DNA of 64,000 bases from Gilliamella sp. Pra-s52. GTDB lineage: Bacteria > Pseudomonadota > Gammaproteobacteria > Enterobacterales > Orbaceae. This document shows positions 54,969 through 63,744 of this stretch, in pieces; position 1 is the stretch's first letter, and each line of letters opens with the position of its first letter. The translations under genes were made by a program, and so were the position numbers. The notes below the pieces were generated by a model. The model saw only the letters and a program-made list of their open reading frames with translations. It made no database searches and was not told the DNA's origin. Location of the stretch: assembly GCF_009795805.1 (NCBI RefSeq), contig NZ_WTEY01000010.1, positions 29,932 through 93,931 on the forward strand, written 5' to 3'.

Positions 54969-55105
54969 ATTCCTTTCTTCTCCCATTCTGGATAAAATCC
55001 GCTACATTCCTTAGAAACTGCCATATAATCAACATAACTTTCTGCTAGTAACACTGGTGGCACATTTCGAATATTGATTAATTTATCTACAAACCCAATT
55101 CGTGT
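54965..55105 (-). pseudogene. C-terminal stub of a third DUF4132 copy
   Basis: Reading the minus strand upstream of the intact gene gives RIGFVDKLINIRNVPPVLLA then ESYVDYMAVSKECSGFYPEW and EKKGI-stop. This aligns with the C-termini of both neighbouring DUF4132 proteins (LPPVLVAEGYANYMAVANAC; VPPVLLAEAYADYMAVANAS). It starts abruptly after an in-frame TAG at 55106-55108. Its TGA stop overlaps the ATG of the intact gene as ATGA. The rest of this third copy has been deleted. Confidence 0.85.
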
Positions 55106-55293
55106 CTATTGATAGATTAGTTCATCTTTATTATTTAAGCGATTTAACCAGTAAAACATATCACCTGCCATTATCTCCTCAATCACATTCGTTATTATAT
55201 TGTAGTCTGGGCCTAATATAATTAAATGTCTTGTTGTGATTTCATCACTCTGGAAAAGTTTACTTTCATCTTTTCTTGTATAGTTTTATTCAT
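55106..55293 (-). pseudogene. Unknown small ORF remnant at the deletion junction
   Basis: An open frame of 59 codons without an obvious start (55285-55106) reads RHLIILGPDYNIITNVIEEI then MAGDMFYWLNRLNNKDELIY before TAG. Shifting frame near 55270 would connect it to an ATG at 55293 (MNKTIQEK), giving a protein of about 62 aa. I recognise no family, and it does not resemble any part of DUF4132. It directly abuts the DUF4132 stub, so it is probably what was fused there by the deletion. Confidence 0.35.
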
Positions 55294-55349
55294 CAATTTT
55301 GTTCCCAAATAAAGGCTTTATCAGATAAATAAAATATAATAAATTTTTA

Positions 55350-56195
55350 TCATATGTTTATCTGTTCCTTTAACCAGCTTATTTCTTGTGCCCAAATATC
55401 AGGATCAATGGTTTCTAAGATAAGAGGAATTTCGTCAATTCTTGGATCTTGCATAATATATTTAAATGCCACTTCGCCAATATTGCCTTTGCCTAAACTG
55501 TGATGGCGATCGACATGGCTAGCAAATTCACTTTTGGCATCGTTTAAATGCATACCGCGCAAATATTGAAAACCGACGATTTTTTCAAATTCTGCAAAGG
55601 TCTCTTGGCAGGCTTTTTCAGTACGGAGGTCATAACCTGCGGCAAAAGCATGGCAAGTGTCAATGCAGACGCCAACACGGCTTTTGTCTTCAACTTGGTC
55701 TATGATTTGCGCAAGATGTTCAAATTTATAACCTAAGTTAGATCCCTGCCCTGCAGTGTTTTCAATAACAGCAACGACGTTTTGTGTTTTATCAAGCGTG
55801 ATATTGATTGATTCGGCAATGCGTGCAAGGCATTCATCTACAGAAATTTGTTTTAAGTCACTTCCTGGGTGAAAGTTAAGCAATGTTAGTCCAAGTTGTT
55901 CGCACCGTTGCATTTCATCTAAAAAAGCAGTGCGTGATTTTTCAAGTAGCTCTCTATCAGGGTGACCTAAGTTAATTAGATAACTATCGTGTGGCAAAAT
56001 TTGTTTGCTGGTAAAGCCATATTTTTCACAGCGTTTTTTAAAACTATCAATAGTGGCTGTTTCAAGCGGTTTGGCGTGCCATTGCCGTTGGTTTTTGGTA
56101 AATAGCGCAAATGCGGTTGCGCCAATTTGATAGGCGTTAATTGGAGCATTGTCTACCCCACCTGCTGCGCTAACGTGCGCACCAATATATTTCAT
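55350..56195 (-). CDS. nfo: Endonuclease IV (Nfo)
   Basis: Nfo cleaves the DNA backbone at abasic and oxidised sites in base excision repair. The 281 aa protein has the three-zinc TIM barrel: [13 protein letters not shown] at the start, NFHPGSD near residue 108, [11 protein letters not shown] near 145, [14 protein letters not shown] near 177, [16 protein letters not shown] near 215 and ILETIDPD near 260, which together supply the metal-binding His, Asp and Glu residues. It follows yejK on the same strand by 20 nt, so they may be co-transcribed. Confidence 0.96.
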   Translation of the reverse strand: MKYIGAHVSAAGGVDNAPINAYQIGATAFALFTKNQRQWHAKPLETATIDSFKKRCEKYGFTSKQILPHDSYLINLGHPDRELLEKSRTAFLDEMQRCEQLGLTLLNFHPGSDLKQISVDECLARIAESINITLDKTQNVVAVIENTAGQGSNLGYKFEHLAQIIDQVEDKSRVGVCIDTCHAFAAGYDLRTEKACQETFAEFEKIVGFQYLRGMHLNDAKSEFASHVDRHHSLGKGNIGEVAFKYIMQDPRIDEIPLILETIDPDIWAQEISWLKEQINI

Positions 56196-56215
56196 TTTTG
56201 AATTTCCTGCTGATA

Positions 56216-57220
56216 TTAGTTTGAGCCACTGTTTCGTTGTAATTGATCACGTAAGTTAGGTGGTACACCTTTTATTACCAGTGAGTCGGTTTGTGGATCC
56301 CATTTGATGCGTTCGCCAAGTAGTTCTGAATCGAAGCTTAAGGTTAGTCCTCCACCACTGCCCGAGAATTTTTTGAGTTGTCGCAATGCACTACGATCAA
56401 CGGGAAAGGTGTCTTCTAAGTCATATTCGCTGTTTTTAATAAATTCGATAAAGTTGTTATCACCGCTTGTTGGTAATTCGTTAGCTAGGTTTTTTAGCTC
56501 TATTTCTTCACCCGCTTGGTGTTGAGCTTGGCAGTAGTTGTAAACACTTTCACGCGCGTTGGTTTTGTCTTGTTTGTCAAATTGCATTTCTTGGCAGTAT
56601 TCGTCAACTGCTTTAACCAGTGTTTTGTTTTGCGCTTTGGCATCTAACCCTTCGCTTGCGCCTAAATAGTCCATGAAAAAGTCCGATACTTTGCGCCCTA
56701 CTCGACCTTTTAAGAAAGTTAGGTATCGTTTTGAGTCGGCTTGGGTTTCCCATTCTGTGATGTCTATGCGAGCAATAATGTCTGCATGGTCAATATCAAG
56801 GTGTTGGGTTTCGCTGATATCTAGATCTTCATTAACTAGCATACTTGAACAGCTGTTTAATACGGCAATAATTAAGTACTCGACAGCTAAATAACGGTAC
56901 TGACAAAATACGACTGTTCCCCCTTCTGCAAAAGGGTATTTAGCAAGCTCATTGCGTAGCTGTTTGGTTGATTCTTGGCTAAAATGTAAAAAATCTTGGT
57001 TACCTAAGCGTAACTCTTTTAGGGATAGTTCAAACAAACTTTCACTATTAAAAAGCCCATATGCTTTGCTTTTATTGTTATAAATTCGGTTGATATCTTC
57101 AATCAGATTTATAACGGCTTGCTCATTACCTAGCGTTGAGTCACGCAATTGTAGTTCGATCTCGGTATCACTTTTTCTAACCAATTTATGCAATATGATA
57201 TTTTCAATTTGTACACTCAT
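56216..57220 (-). CDS. yejK: Nucleoid-associated protein YejK (NdpA)
   Basis: YejK is a conserved nucleoid-associated protein of gammaproteobacteria. The ATG at 57220 is chosen because it gives 334 aa (E. coli 335) and starts [12 protein letters not shown] as expected, rather than the in-frame ATG at 57292. Recognisable blocks are [36 protein letters not shown] and the ITFLKGR-like stretch [17 protein letters not shown]. It probably heads a two-gene unit with nfo. Confidence 0.92.
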   Translation of the reverse strand: MSVQIENIILHKLVRKSDTEIELQLRDSTLGNEQAVINLIEDINRIYNNKSKAYGLFNSESLFELSLKELRLGNQDFLHFSQESTKQLRNELAKYPFAEGGTVVFCQYRYLAVEYLIIAVLNSCSSMLVNEDLDISETQHLDIDHADIIARIDITEWETQADSKRYLTFLKGRVGRKVSDFFMDYLGASEGLDAKAQNKTLVKAVDEYCQEMQFDKQDKTNARESVYNYCQAQHQAGEEIELKNLANELPTSGDNNFIEFIKNSEYDLEDTFPVDRSALRQLKKFSGSGGGLTLSFDSELLGERIKWDPQTDSLVIKGVPPNLRDQLQRNSGSN

Positions 57221-57396
57221 TAGGCATCCCTGTTTAGATCTTGAAAAAATAGTGTTCATTTTATCAAAACACGAAAAAAGTGCTATCAACAATTAATAAG
57301 TCTGTTAGACTAGTAAGGCATAATTTCAAATTTATACTCAAGCGTATATCTTATCTGAAACTTCTTTACAATATCTAACGATAGGAATAAAAAAAT

Positions 57397-58782
57397 ATGG
57401 TGAAATCTCACGATATTTATCATGATTTTAGGCAAAAAAAAATTAGTGCTTTGTTTTGGCAATATGCGTTACCCGCCATTATTGGGACAATTGTTAACAC
57501 ACTTTATAATATTATTGACGGTGTTTTTATTGGCCATTGGATTGGGCGCGAGGCATTAAGTGCCGCCGGTCTTATTTTGCCGGTAATGAATCTGGCAGCA
57601 GCAATTGGTATGTTAGTTGGGATTGGTTCGGCCAGTCGAATTTCGATTTTTTTAGGTCGTGGTGATAACGACAAAGCTGAAAAAGTCGCTGGTACGTCAT
57701 TTATGCTAACTGCAGTACTGAGTGGTTTTACGTTATCAATGCTGCTTATTTTTATTGATCCCGTGTTGCGATTTGTTGGTTCTAGTCCTGTTAACCATGT
57801 TTATGCCAGAGAGTTTTTAGAGATTTTTTTACCTGGTAGTATCTTTTTAACCCTGACTTTTAACTACAATAATATGATGCGTGCAAGTGGTTATCCATTT
57901 AAGGCAATGGTCACCATGTTTGTTAGTGTGATTGCCAATATTATTTTAGCGCCAATTTTTATTATCGGTTTAGGCTGGGGTATGCGTGGGGCTGCATTCG
58001 CGACAACATTGTCGATGATGATTAGCTTTGTATTTGTTATGCAACATTTTTTAAATAAGAATAGCAATATCAAGCTTTATCGTCGTAATTTTAAGTTAGA
58101 TTTTTCAATTGCAAAGTCAGTTATATCAATCGGTTTATCACCTTTTTCAATGCAAATGGCAGCTTCAATCGTTGTGGTGTTTATTAACTGGCAACTTAAT
58201 CGTTATGCGCCACTTGCTGGCGTATCTGGCGATGATTCAATTGCTGCTTATTCTAATGCTAACCGGCTTATTACTTTAGTGATTATGATTGTCATTGGTA
58301 TCAATCAAGGTATGCAACCTATTATTGGTTATAATTATGGTGCTAAAAATTATGATCGCGTTAAAAAGACGTTCTTTTATGCTGTTAAAGTAGCAACCGT
58401 TGTAACTTCACTCGGTTTTGTCCTTGGATTTTTTGTTCCTGATACGTTGGTTCAAGCATTTAGTTCAGAAGAAGATCTTGTAGCATTATCCGCCATTGCT
58501 CTACGTTTTACTACATTGTCTTTTGTTTTTGTTGGTTTTCAAATGGTAACTACTAGCTTTTTCCAATGTCTTGGTATGGCAAAAATTTCGATTTTACTGA
58601 GCCTTTCAAGGCAGATTTTGATTTTGTTACCAGCGCTTTATATTTTGCCATTATTTTGGGGTTTCAATGGTGTTTGGGTAGCAGCACCAACGGCCGATCT
58701 GTTATCTACTGGTACAGCTTGTATTGTGCTTTACTGGTATTTTAAATCACTCAAAAAAAGATTCCACATAGCAACTAATTAG
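57397..58782 (+). CDS. MATE-family efflux transporter
   Basis: This 461 aa protein has twelve hydrophobic segments in two pseudo-symmetrical halves, the MATE fold. Supporting features are IGTIVNTLYNIIDGVFIGHW in TM1, SASRISIFLGRGDNDKAEK after TM2 and GINQGMQPIIGYNYGAKNYD near residue 300, typical of MepA-like members. These export cationic drugs using Na+ or H+. It diverges from yejK; no regulator gene is adjacent. Confidence 0.92.
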   Translation: MVKSHDIYHDFRQKKISALFWQYALPAIIGTIVNTLYNIIDGVFIGHWIGREALSAAGLILPVMNLAAAIGMLVGIGSASRISIFLGRGDNDKAEKVAGTSFMLTAVLSGFTLSMLLIFIDPVLRFVGSSPVNHVYAREFLEIFLPGSIFLTLTFNYNNMMRASGYPFKAMVTMFVSVIANIILAPIFIIGLGWGMRGAAFATTLSMMISFVFVMQHFLNKNSNIKLYRRNFKLDFSIAKSVISIGLSPFSMQMAASIVVVFINWQLNRYAPLAGVSGDDSIAAYSNANRLITLVIMIVIGINQGMQPIIGYNYGAKNYDRVKKTFFYAVKVATVVTSLGFVLGFFVPDTLVQAFSSEEDLVALSAIALRFTTLSFVFVGFQMVTTSFFQCLGMAKISILLSLSRQILILLPALYILPLFWGFNGVWVAAPTADLLSTGTACIVLYWYFKSLKKRFHIATN

Positions 58783-58805
58783 AATTATTTTAATATAAAA
58801 TTAGA

Positions 58806-58832
58806 AAAGGGGGGCTATTCTTTTCCCCCTTT
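58806..58832. terminator. Terminator between MATE and Sel1 genes
   Basis: An 8-bp GC/AT stem (58806-58813 with 58825-58832) with an 11-nt loop lies 23 nt after the MATE stop, ahead of the convergent Sel1 gene. The T-run is short, so strength is uncertain. Confidence 0.55.
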
Positions 58833-58872
58833 GCATTTAATCAAATTTTATTAGTATTGCAACTAAAAATTT

Positions 58873-59574
58873 TTAGTTACAAATTTGATGTTGAATTCCA
58901 TTTTTACAAGCTTTTTCAATCCATTCCATGGCTTTTTTGTGATCTTTTTTTACAGCTTGACCATTTTCATACATGATACCCAAATTAAATTGAGCTTGTG
59001 GTATACCTTGTATAGCTGCTTTTTCGAGCCATTCTTTTGCTGTAACTATATCTTTTTTTACACCCTCTCCCTCTAAGTACATAATAGCTAAATTATATTG
59101 CGCATTAGCAAGACCTTGCTTCGCAGCTTTTTCAAATAGTTCTCTAGCTTTAGAGACATCTTTTTCTACTCCTCTACCTTCAATGTATAAAATACCTAAA
59201 TTATATTGAGCGTAATCATCATTTTGAGCAACAGCCTTTTCGTACCACTCTTTTGCTTTTACATAATCTTGCTCAACACCAGTACCATAATCATAATAAG
59301 TACCTAAATTAGATTGAGCACTCGCATAACCTTGGGCTGCTGATTTTTCATACCATTCTCTTGCTTTAGCATAGTCTTTTTCAACGCCTTCGCCTCGATC
59401 ATATCGAACCCCCAAATTATACTGCGCTTTTGCATCATTTTTTTCGGTTGCCATTTTCATTACTTCATCAAATGGTAAGTCTTTTAGCGAAGTATTAGAA
59501 GTATTATCGGTATCAGCATTGGCAAAGCCTGTTAAAAGTAGAGATAACAATCCACTTATTAATAACTTTTTCAT
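58873..59574 (-). CDS. Secreted Sel1-repeat protein
   Basis: This 233 aa protein has a cleavable signal peptide (KKLLISGLLSLLLTGFANA) and then five or so 36-residue Sel1-like repeats, each of the form AQYNLGxxYxxGxGVxKDxxKAxEW(Y/L)EKAA. Such TPR-like solenoids bind proteins in the periplasm or at the cell surface, and in symbionts are often linked to host interaction. The ATG at 59574 is preferred over 59589 because AGGAAAG lies just ahead of it and the signal peptide begins there. The C-terminus has Cys residues that may form a disulfide. It stands alone. Confidence 0.88.
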   Translation of the reverse strand: MKKLLISGLLSLLLTGFANADTDNTSNTSLKDLPFDEVMKMATEKNDAKAQYNLGVRYDRGEGVEKDYAKAREWYEKSAAQGYASAQSNLGTYYDYGTGVEQDYVKAKEWYEKAVAQNDDYAQYNLGILYIEGRGVEKDVSKARELFEKAAKQGLANAQYNLAIMYLEGEGVKKDIVTAKEWLEKAAIQGIPQAQFNLGIMYENGQAVKKDHKKAMEWIEKACKNGIQHQICN

Positions 59575-59720
59575 TTTTTCTTTCCTCATAATATTAACAT
59601 TATTGTTTTTTCAAATTTTAGCAATACCAGTTTAGTTTGCCAACAAGTAGTGCTTATTTCTCAACGATGAGTAAAAATGAAAACTTAATAATTTGTTTGT
59701 ATATCTTGCTTTTTGATAAA

Positions 59721-60602
59721 TTACTTGTTTATATCAATCGTAATTAAAATAAGACAAATAAGAATAAATAAAATACCGATACACCCTATTAAAGGCAACA
59801 TTTCGTCTACGACCAAAATTGCTAAAACTGCCGCTATTACAGGCTCAAGCAGTGTAATAGTTGTTGCGGTACTAGTTGATATCTTTGATAAACCAAATCC
59901 ATAACAAAGGTATCCCATAAACATGGGAATTAATGCCATATAAGCACAAACTATAATATTTGTTAATGACTCAAATAAACCGAAACCAGTGAACACCATG
60001 ACAGGTATTAATAATATACCACCACACCCAAAGGTTGCTCCCATGGCTGACTTTGTTGATATTCCCTTTAACATTAACTGGCGTGCTGACCATGAATATA
60101 AAGCATAGGTAAATCCAGCAATTAAACCTAGTAAAATACCGAGGATAATATGATTATTTTGAACGATTGCTGAATTATTTTCTGAAAAAGACAACAGTAT
60201 AATCCCTAAAATGCCAAACGTTGCGCCAATTAACCATTGCCTAGTTAATCGAAAGTCACCGTCTGCGTATTCAATTATAGCAGAAAAAATCGGCGCAGAC
60301 CCAATAGAAACTACCGTTCCAATTGTTACACCTGATAAGCGCATAGCGCTATAAAAAGCTAAAGGATAAATCATAACAGCAATAGCACCAACAATAAGTA
60401 GGCAAAGATGTTTGATTAATAAATAACGCTCTTTGATTATTTTAGATATCGCCAATATGCATTGTAAAATTCCGCCGATGCCCATCGCTAGCGAACCAAT
60501 AAGCAAAGGAGAAAGCGAGGGCGCAAAACTAGCGGCTGTGCCCGTTGTTCCCCATAAAGCAGATGCTAATATGACAGCTAAAATACCCAATGTATTATTC
60601 AT
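59721..60602 (-). CDS. EamA/DMT-family transporter
   Basis: This 293 aa protein has ten predicted membrane helices in two EamA halves (AVILASALWGTTGTAASFAP at the start; LGLIAGFTYALYSWSARQLM in the second half). The family exports amino acids or other metabolites in the drug/metabolite transporter superfamily; the substrate is not readable. It lies 11 nt after the yicC start region on the same strand, separated from yicC stop by a few bases (60603-60613), so it may be co-transcribed downstream of yicC. Confidence 0.88.
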   Translation of the reverse strand: MNNTLGILAVILASALWGTTGTAASFAPSLSPLLIGSLAMGIGGILQCILAISKIIKERYLLIKHLCLLIVGAIAVMIYPLAFYSAMRLSGVTIGTVVSIGSAPIFSAIIEYADGDFRLTRQWLIGATFGILGIILLSFSENNSAIVQNNHIILGILLGLIAGFTYALYSWSARQLMLKGISTKSAMGATFGCGGILLIPVMVFTGFGLFESLTNIIVCAYMALIPMFMGYLCYGFGLSKISTSTATTITLLEPVIAAVLAILVVDEMLPLIGCIGILFILICLILITIDINK

Positions 60603-60613
60603 TGAATGGGTGA

Positions 60614-61480
60614 TTACTCAATGTTTTGTACTTGTTCTCTAATTTGTTCAATAAGCACTTTTAGTTCAATCGCACTTGCTGTCACATCAGCATTAATTGA
60701 TTTAGATGCAATAGTGTTAGATTCTCGATTAAACTCTTGCATCATAAAATCAAGTCTGCGCCCTACTGCTTCGTTTTTCTTTAAAATAGAATATGTCTCT
60801 TTAACATGTGTCATTAAACGATCAAGTTCTTCAGCGACATCAATACGTTGTGCAAGCATAACTATTTCTTGCTCAAAACGAGAATTATCAAGCTCAATAT
60901 TGGCTTCTTCTAATTTACTTTTTAGTCTCTCTTTTTGCCATTCAAGAATTTCTGGCATCCATTGACGGATTTTGCCAACTTCTGCTGTGATCGCTTCTAA
61001 TCGTTTGATAATAAGATCACAAAGCGCTTTACCTTCGCGTTCACGTACTGTAATAAACTCATCTATCGCAGTATCAAGTAGCGCTAAAATTTCTTGCGAA
61101 ATAGTATCTAAGTTTTGCTCTTTTGCCGACATTACACCCGGCCAGCGTAATACATCAATAGGGTTAATTTGAGCTGAGTCGTGTTCGGTTTGCACCCAAC
61201 TTGCAGCGTTAAGTATTTGTTTAGCTAGCTCTTTATTTAATGAAAGCTCTTGATGTTGTGTTGAAGGATCTAATTCAAAGCGTAAATTACATTCGATCTT
61301 TCCTCGAGTCAGGCGGCTTCGTAATCTTTCGCGAATGATAGGCTCAAGTGAACGAAATTGCTCTGGCAAACGAATATACGTTTCTAAGTAACGTTGGTTA
61401 ACTGAACGTAATTCCCAAGAAGCAGTCCCCCATGGTTGGTTTAGCTCTTTTCTTGCATAAGCAGTCATACTTGAAATCAT
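60614..61480 (-). CDS. yicC: YicC family endoribonuclease
   Basis: This 288 aa protein matches E. coli YicC: SMTAYARKELNQPWGTASWE at the start, SVNQRYLETYIRLPE near residue 27, LRSRLTRGKIECNLRF near 53, and the C-terminal DUF1732 block (GRRLDFMMQEFNRESNTIAS). YicC has RNA-degrading activity linked to stationary-phase small RNA control. It diverges from rph, as in E. coli, sharing a promoter region. EamA follows downstream. Confidence 0.94.
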   Translation of the reverse strand: MISSMTAYARKELNQPWGTASWELRSVNQRYLETYIRLPEQFRSLEPIIRERLRSRLTRGKIECNLRFELDPSTQHQELSLNKELAKQILNAASWVQTEHDSAQINPIDVLRWPGVMSAKEQNLDTISQEILALLDTAIDEFITVREREGKALCDLIIKRLEAITAEVGKIRQWMPEILEWQKERLKSKLEEANIELDNSRFEQEIVMLAQRIDVAEELDRLMTHVKETYSILKKNEAVGRRLDFMMQEFNRESNTIASKSINADVTASAIELKVLIEQIREQVQNIE

Positions 61481-61510
61481 AATAACACCCTAAAATTGTA
61501 AAAAACTTGC

Positions 61511-61539
61511 TGGGCATTGTACCACAAATTCTGTATAAT
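61511..61539 (+). promoter_or_regulatory. Sigma-70 promoter of rph-pyrE
   Basis: A consensus -10 TATAAT (61534-61539) is preceded after 17 nt by TGGGCA (61511-61516), a 4/6 -35 match. It lies about 100 bp before the rph ATG on the correct strand, in the rph/yicC divergent region. Confidence 0.65.
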
Positions 61540-61637
61540 GCGCTCTTAGCTTAGGCTAAACATTGACTTATCTTGTTGATGTCCTCCTAAATGATTAACT
61601 CAAAAATAATTTTAAACAGAAACTGTTGGAGATATGC

Positions 61638-62354
61638 ATGCGCCCTTCTGGTCGAACTGCGGAACAAGTCCGCACAATCAAAATAACCCGTCATTATACT
61701 AAGCATGCAGAAGGTTCTGTATTAGTTGAATTTGGTGAAACCAAAGTACTTTGTAATGCCTCTGTTGAAGATGGGGTTCCTCGCTTTTTAAAAGGACAAG
61801 GCCAAGGGTGGGTAACCGCTGAATACGGCATGTTACCTCGCGCAACCAATTCAAGAACACAGCGTGAAGCCGCTAAAGGTAAGCAAACAGGCCGAACAAT
61901 GGAAATTCAACGACTCATTGCTCGCTCATTACGTGCAATGATTGACTTAAAGCTACTAGGCGAACATACCATTACACTTGATTGTGATGTTATTCAAGCC
62001 GATGGCGGTACTCGAACAGCATCAATTACTGGTGCTTGCGTTGCTTTAAATGATGCTATTAATCAAATGCTAGCAAATGGAAAAATCAAACAAAACCCAA
62101 TAAAATCGTTAGTTGCGGCTGTTTCTGTTGGTATTGTTGAAGGGGAAGCGCTTTGTGATTTGGAATACATAGAAGATTCAAACGCCGAAACCGATATGAA
62201 TGTTATTATGACCGATGATGGACGAATCATTGAAATACAAGGCACTGCAGAAGGCGAGCCATTTAGCCATGAAGAGTTATTACAATTATTAACATTAGCA
62301 AAAAATGGGATAGCGACCATTATTGATGCTCAAAAACAAGCCTTAAAAGATTAA
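61638..62354 (+). CDS. rph: Ribonuclease PH (Rph)
   Basis: RNase PH is a phosphate-dependent 3' exoribonuclease that trims tRNA 3' ends. From the ATG at 61638 (GGAG just upstream) the 238 aa product aligns with E. coli: [20 protein letters not shown], then [39 protein letters not shown] and the [18 protein letters not shown] catalytic region. A TTG at 61626 is an in-frame extension with no homology. It is the first gene of the rph-pyrE operon. Confidence 0.96.
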   Translation: MRPSGRTAEQVRTIKITRHYTKHAEGSVLVEFGETKVLCNASVEDGVPRFLKGQGQGWVTAEYGMLPRATNSRTQREAAKGKQTGRTMEIQRLIARSLRAMIDLKLLGEHTITLDCDVIQADGGTRTASITGACVALNDAINQMLANGKIKQNPIKSLVAAVSVGIVEGEALCDLEYIEDSNAETDMNVIMTDDGRIIEIQGTAEGEPFSHEELLQLLTLAKNGIATIIDAQKQALKD

Positions 62355-62367
62355 TTGGAGAAAATCA

Positions 62368-63018
62368 ATGAAATCATACAAAAGTGAATTTATTGAATTT
62401 GCATTAAATAGACAAGCCTTAAAATTTGGTGAATTTACTCTAAAATCAGGTAGAAAAAGCCCTTACTTTTTTAATGCAGGTTTATTTAATACAGGAAAAG
62501 ATCTTGCATTGTTAGGCCGTTTTTATGCTGCCGCATTGATGGATGCTCATTTGGAGTATGATGTGATTTTTGGTCCTGCTTATAAAGGTATTCCAATCGT
62601 TTCATCAACCGTGGTTGCCCTTTCTGAACACCACAATGTTGATGTGCCTTATTGCTTTAACCGCAAAGAGGCCAAAGATCACGGTGAGGGTGGTAACTTA
62701 GTCGGTAGCTCCATTTATGAACAACGCGTCATGTTAGTTGATGATGTAATTACCGCCGGTACTGCAATTCGTGAATCTATGCGGATCTTAGAAGACAATA
62801 AATCTAAACTTGCAGGCGTATTAATCTGCCTTGATCGTCAAGAAAAAGGTCGTGGTGAGCTTTCAGCTATTCAAGAAATTAAACAAACTTATCACTGTGA
62901 TGTTATTTCAATTATTACGTTAGATGATTTGATCCAATACCTTTATAAAGATCCTGCTCGCAAAGATCAAGTGGGACTTGTTGAAGACTATCGGTCTGAA
63001 TATGGGATAAAGCAATAG
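62368..63018 (+). CDS. pyrE: Orotate phosphoribosyltransferase PyrE
   Basis: PyrE forms orotidine monophosphate from orotate and PRPP in pyrimidine synthesis. The 216 aa protein has the PRPP-binding loop [17 protein letters not shown] near residue 120, the flexible loop [11 protein letters not shown] near 100 and [16 protein letters not shown] at the start. It lies 13 nt after rph with GGAGAAAA as ribosome binding site. Unlike E. coli, this short gap has no room for a pyrE attenuator, so UTP control, if any, would be elsewhere. Confidence 0.97.
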   Translation: MKSYKSEFIEFALNRQALKFGEFTLKSGRKSPYFFNAGLFNTGKDLALLGRFYAAALMDAHLEYDVIFGPAYKGIPIVSSTVVALSEHHNVDVPYCFNRKEAKDHGEGGNLVGSSIYEQRVMLVDDVITAGTAIRESMRILEDNKSKLAGVLICLDRQEKGRGELSAIQEIKQTYHCDVISIITLDDLIQYLYKDPARKDQVGLVEDYRSEYGIKQ

Positions 63019-63054
63019 CTATTTACTTTACTTTTCTATTCTTATAAAAATTTA

Positions 63055-63078
63055 AAAAAGCATCGAAAGATGCTTTTT
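63055..63078 (+). terminator. Terminator of rph-pyrE
   Basis: A perfect 10-bp stem (63055-63064 with 63069-63078) with the stable loop GAAA ends in a T-run, 36 nt after the pyrE stop. Confidence 0.88.
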
Positions 63079-63112
63079 ATTTTCAGCCGTAAGAAGAAAA
63101 CACCAATTTAAC

Positions 63113-63400
63113 TTATTTACAATAGTCTGCTAAAAATGCATAAGGCGTTTTCCCTAAAATCACTTTATGCGGTTTAACGGTATTATAAAAGTGAGTAAAT
63201 CGCTAGGCTTTAGTTGTCAGTCTTTTGGTAACTAAATATTTGCTGATTCTGCAACTTTCCATTAACGTATGTATCGCTATTTCGCCTTTTCCATTCGTTT
63301 ATGGGCAGGCGGGGTTGGTGAATTTTATTTAATACGATGTGATCACACAGTTTATCTAAAAAGACAAAGCGCCCATTTTTGTTAAAAACTTTCAGGAGAC
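63113..63400 (-). pseudogene. Decayed transposase (rve integrase core, IS481/IS3-like) remnant
   Basis: On the minus strand two adjacent frames together read as the C-terminal half of an integrase-core transposase. The first frame gives GRFVFLDKLCDHIVLNKIHQ then PRLP. After a shift the second frame gives TNGKGEIAIHTLMESC, then YLVTKRLTTKA, a TAG stop (63203-63205), then RFTHFYNTVKPHK and GKTPYAFLADYCK-stop. The TNGKxE segment is where the DDE glutamate is expected, and the YNTVKPHK...KTP tail is typical of this family. The N-terminal half and terminal repeats are gone, so this is an inactive relic. Confidence 0.8.
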
Positions 63401-63744
63401 ATCGTGTTTAAGTAAAAAAAATCATGACTAAATTGATAAAAATGAACTTATCGTTATTCCTTTTTTAACAAAAATTTAACTACAAAAACAACGTCGCTAA
63501 GCTAACTTGAATTATTAATATTAAACAACATGATGGTTAAAAATTAGTTAAAATTTGGCCCAAAATGCGCTATACTTTATGCAATTATACAATTTAATTT
63601 AGTGAGACTATCTATTAGATAACGACATTAGAGAGCCACATTGGATAATTAAATTAGATAACATTAATTATTTGAATCATTACAACAAACTAAAAGATAT
63701 TATTCTTTATTTTAATTAAATCAATAAGTAAGGAAGGAAAAGGC
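63401..63744. other. Spacer between the IS relic and vgrG
   Basis: These 344 bp show no gene. The most likely promoter elements for vgrG are TATACT at 63571-63576 with a weak TTAAAA at 63548-63553, 17 nt apart. AAGGAAGGAAAAGG at 63730-63743 is the vgrG ribosome binding site. Confidence 0.45.
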
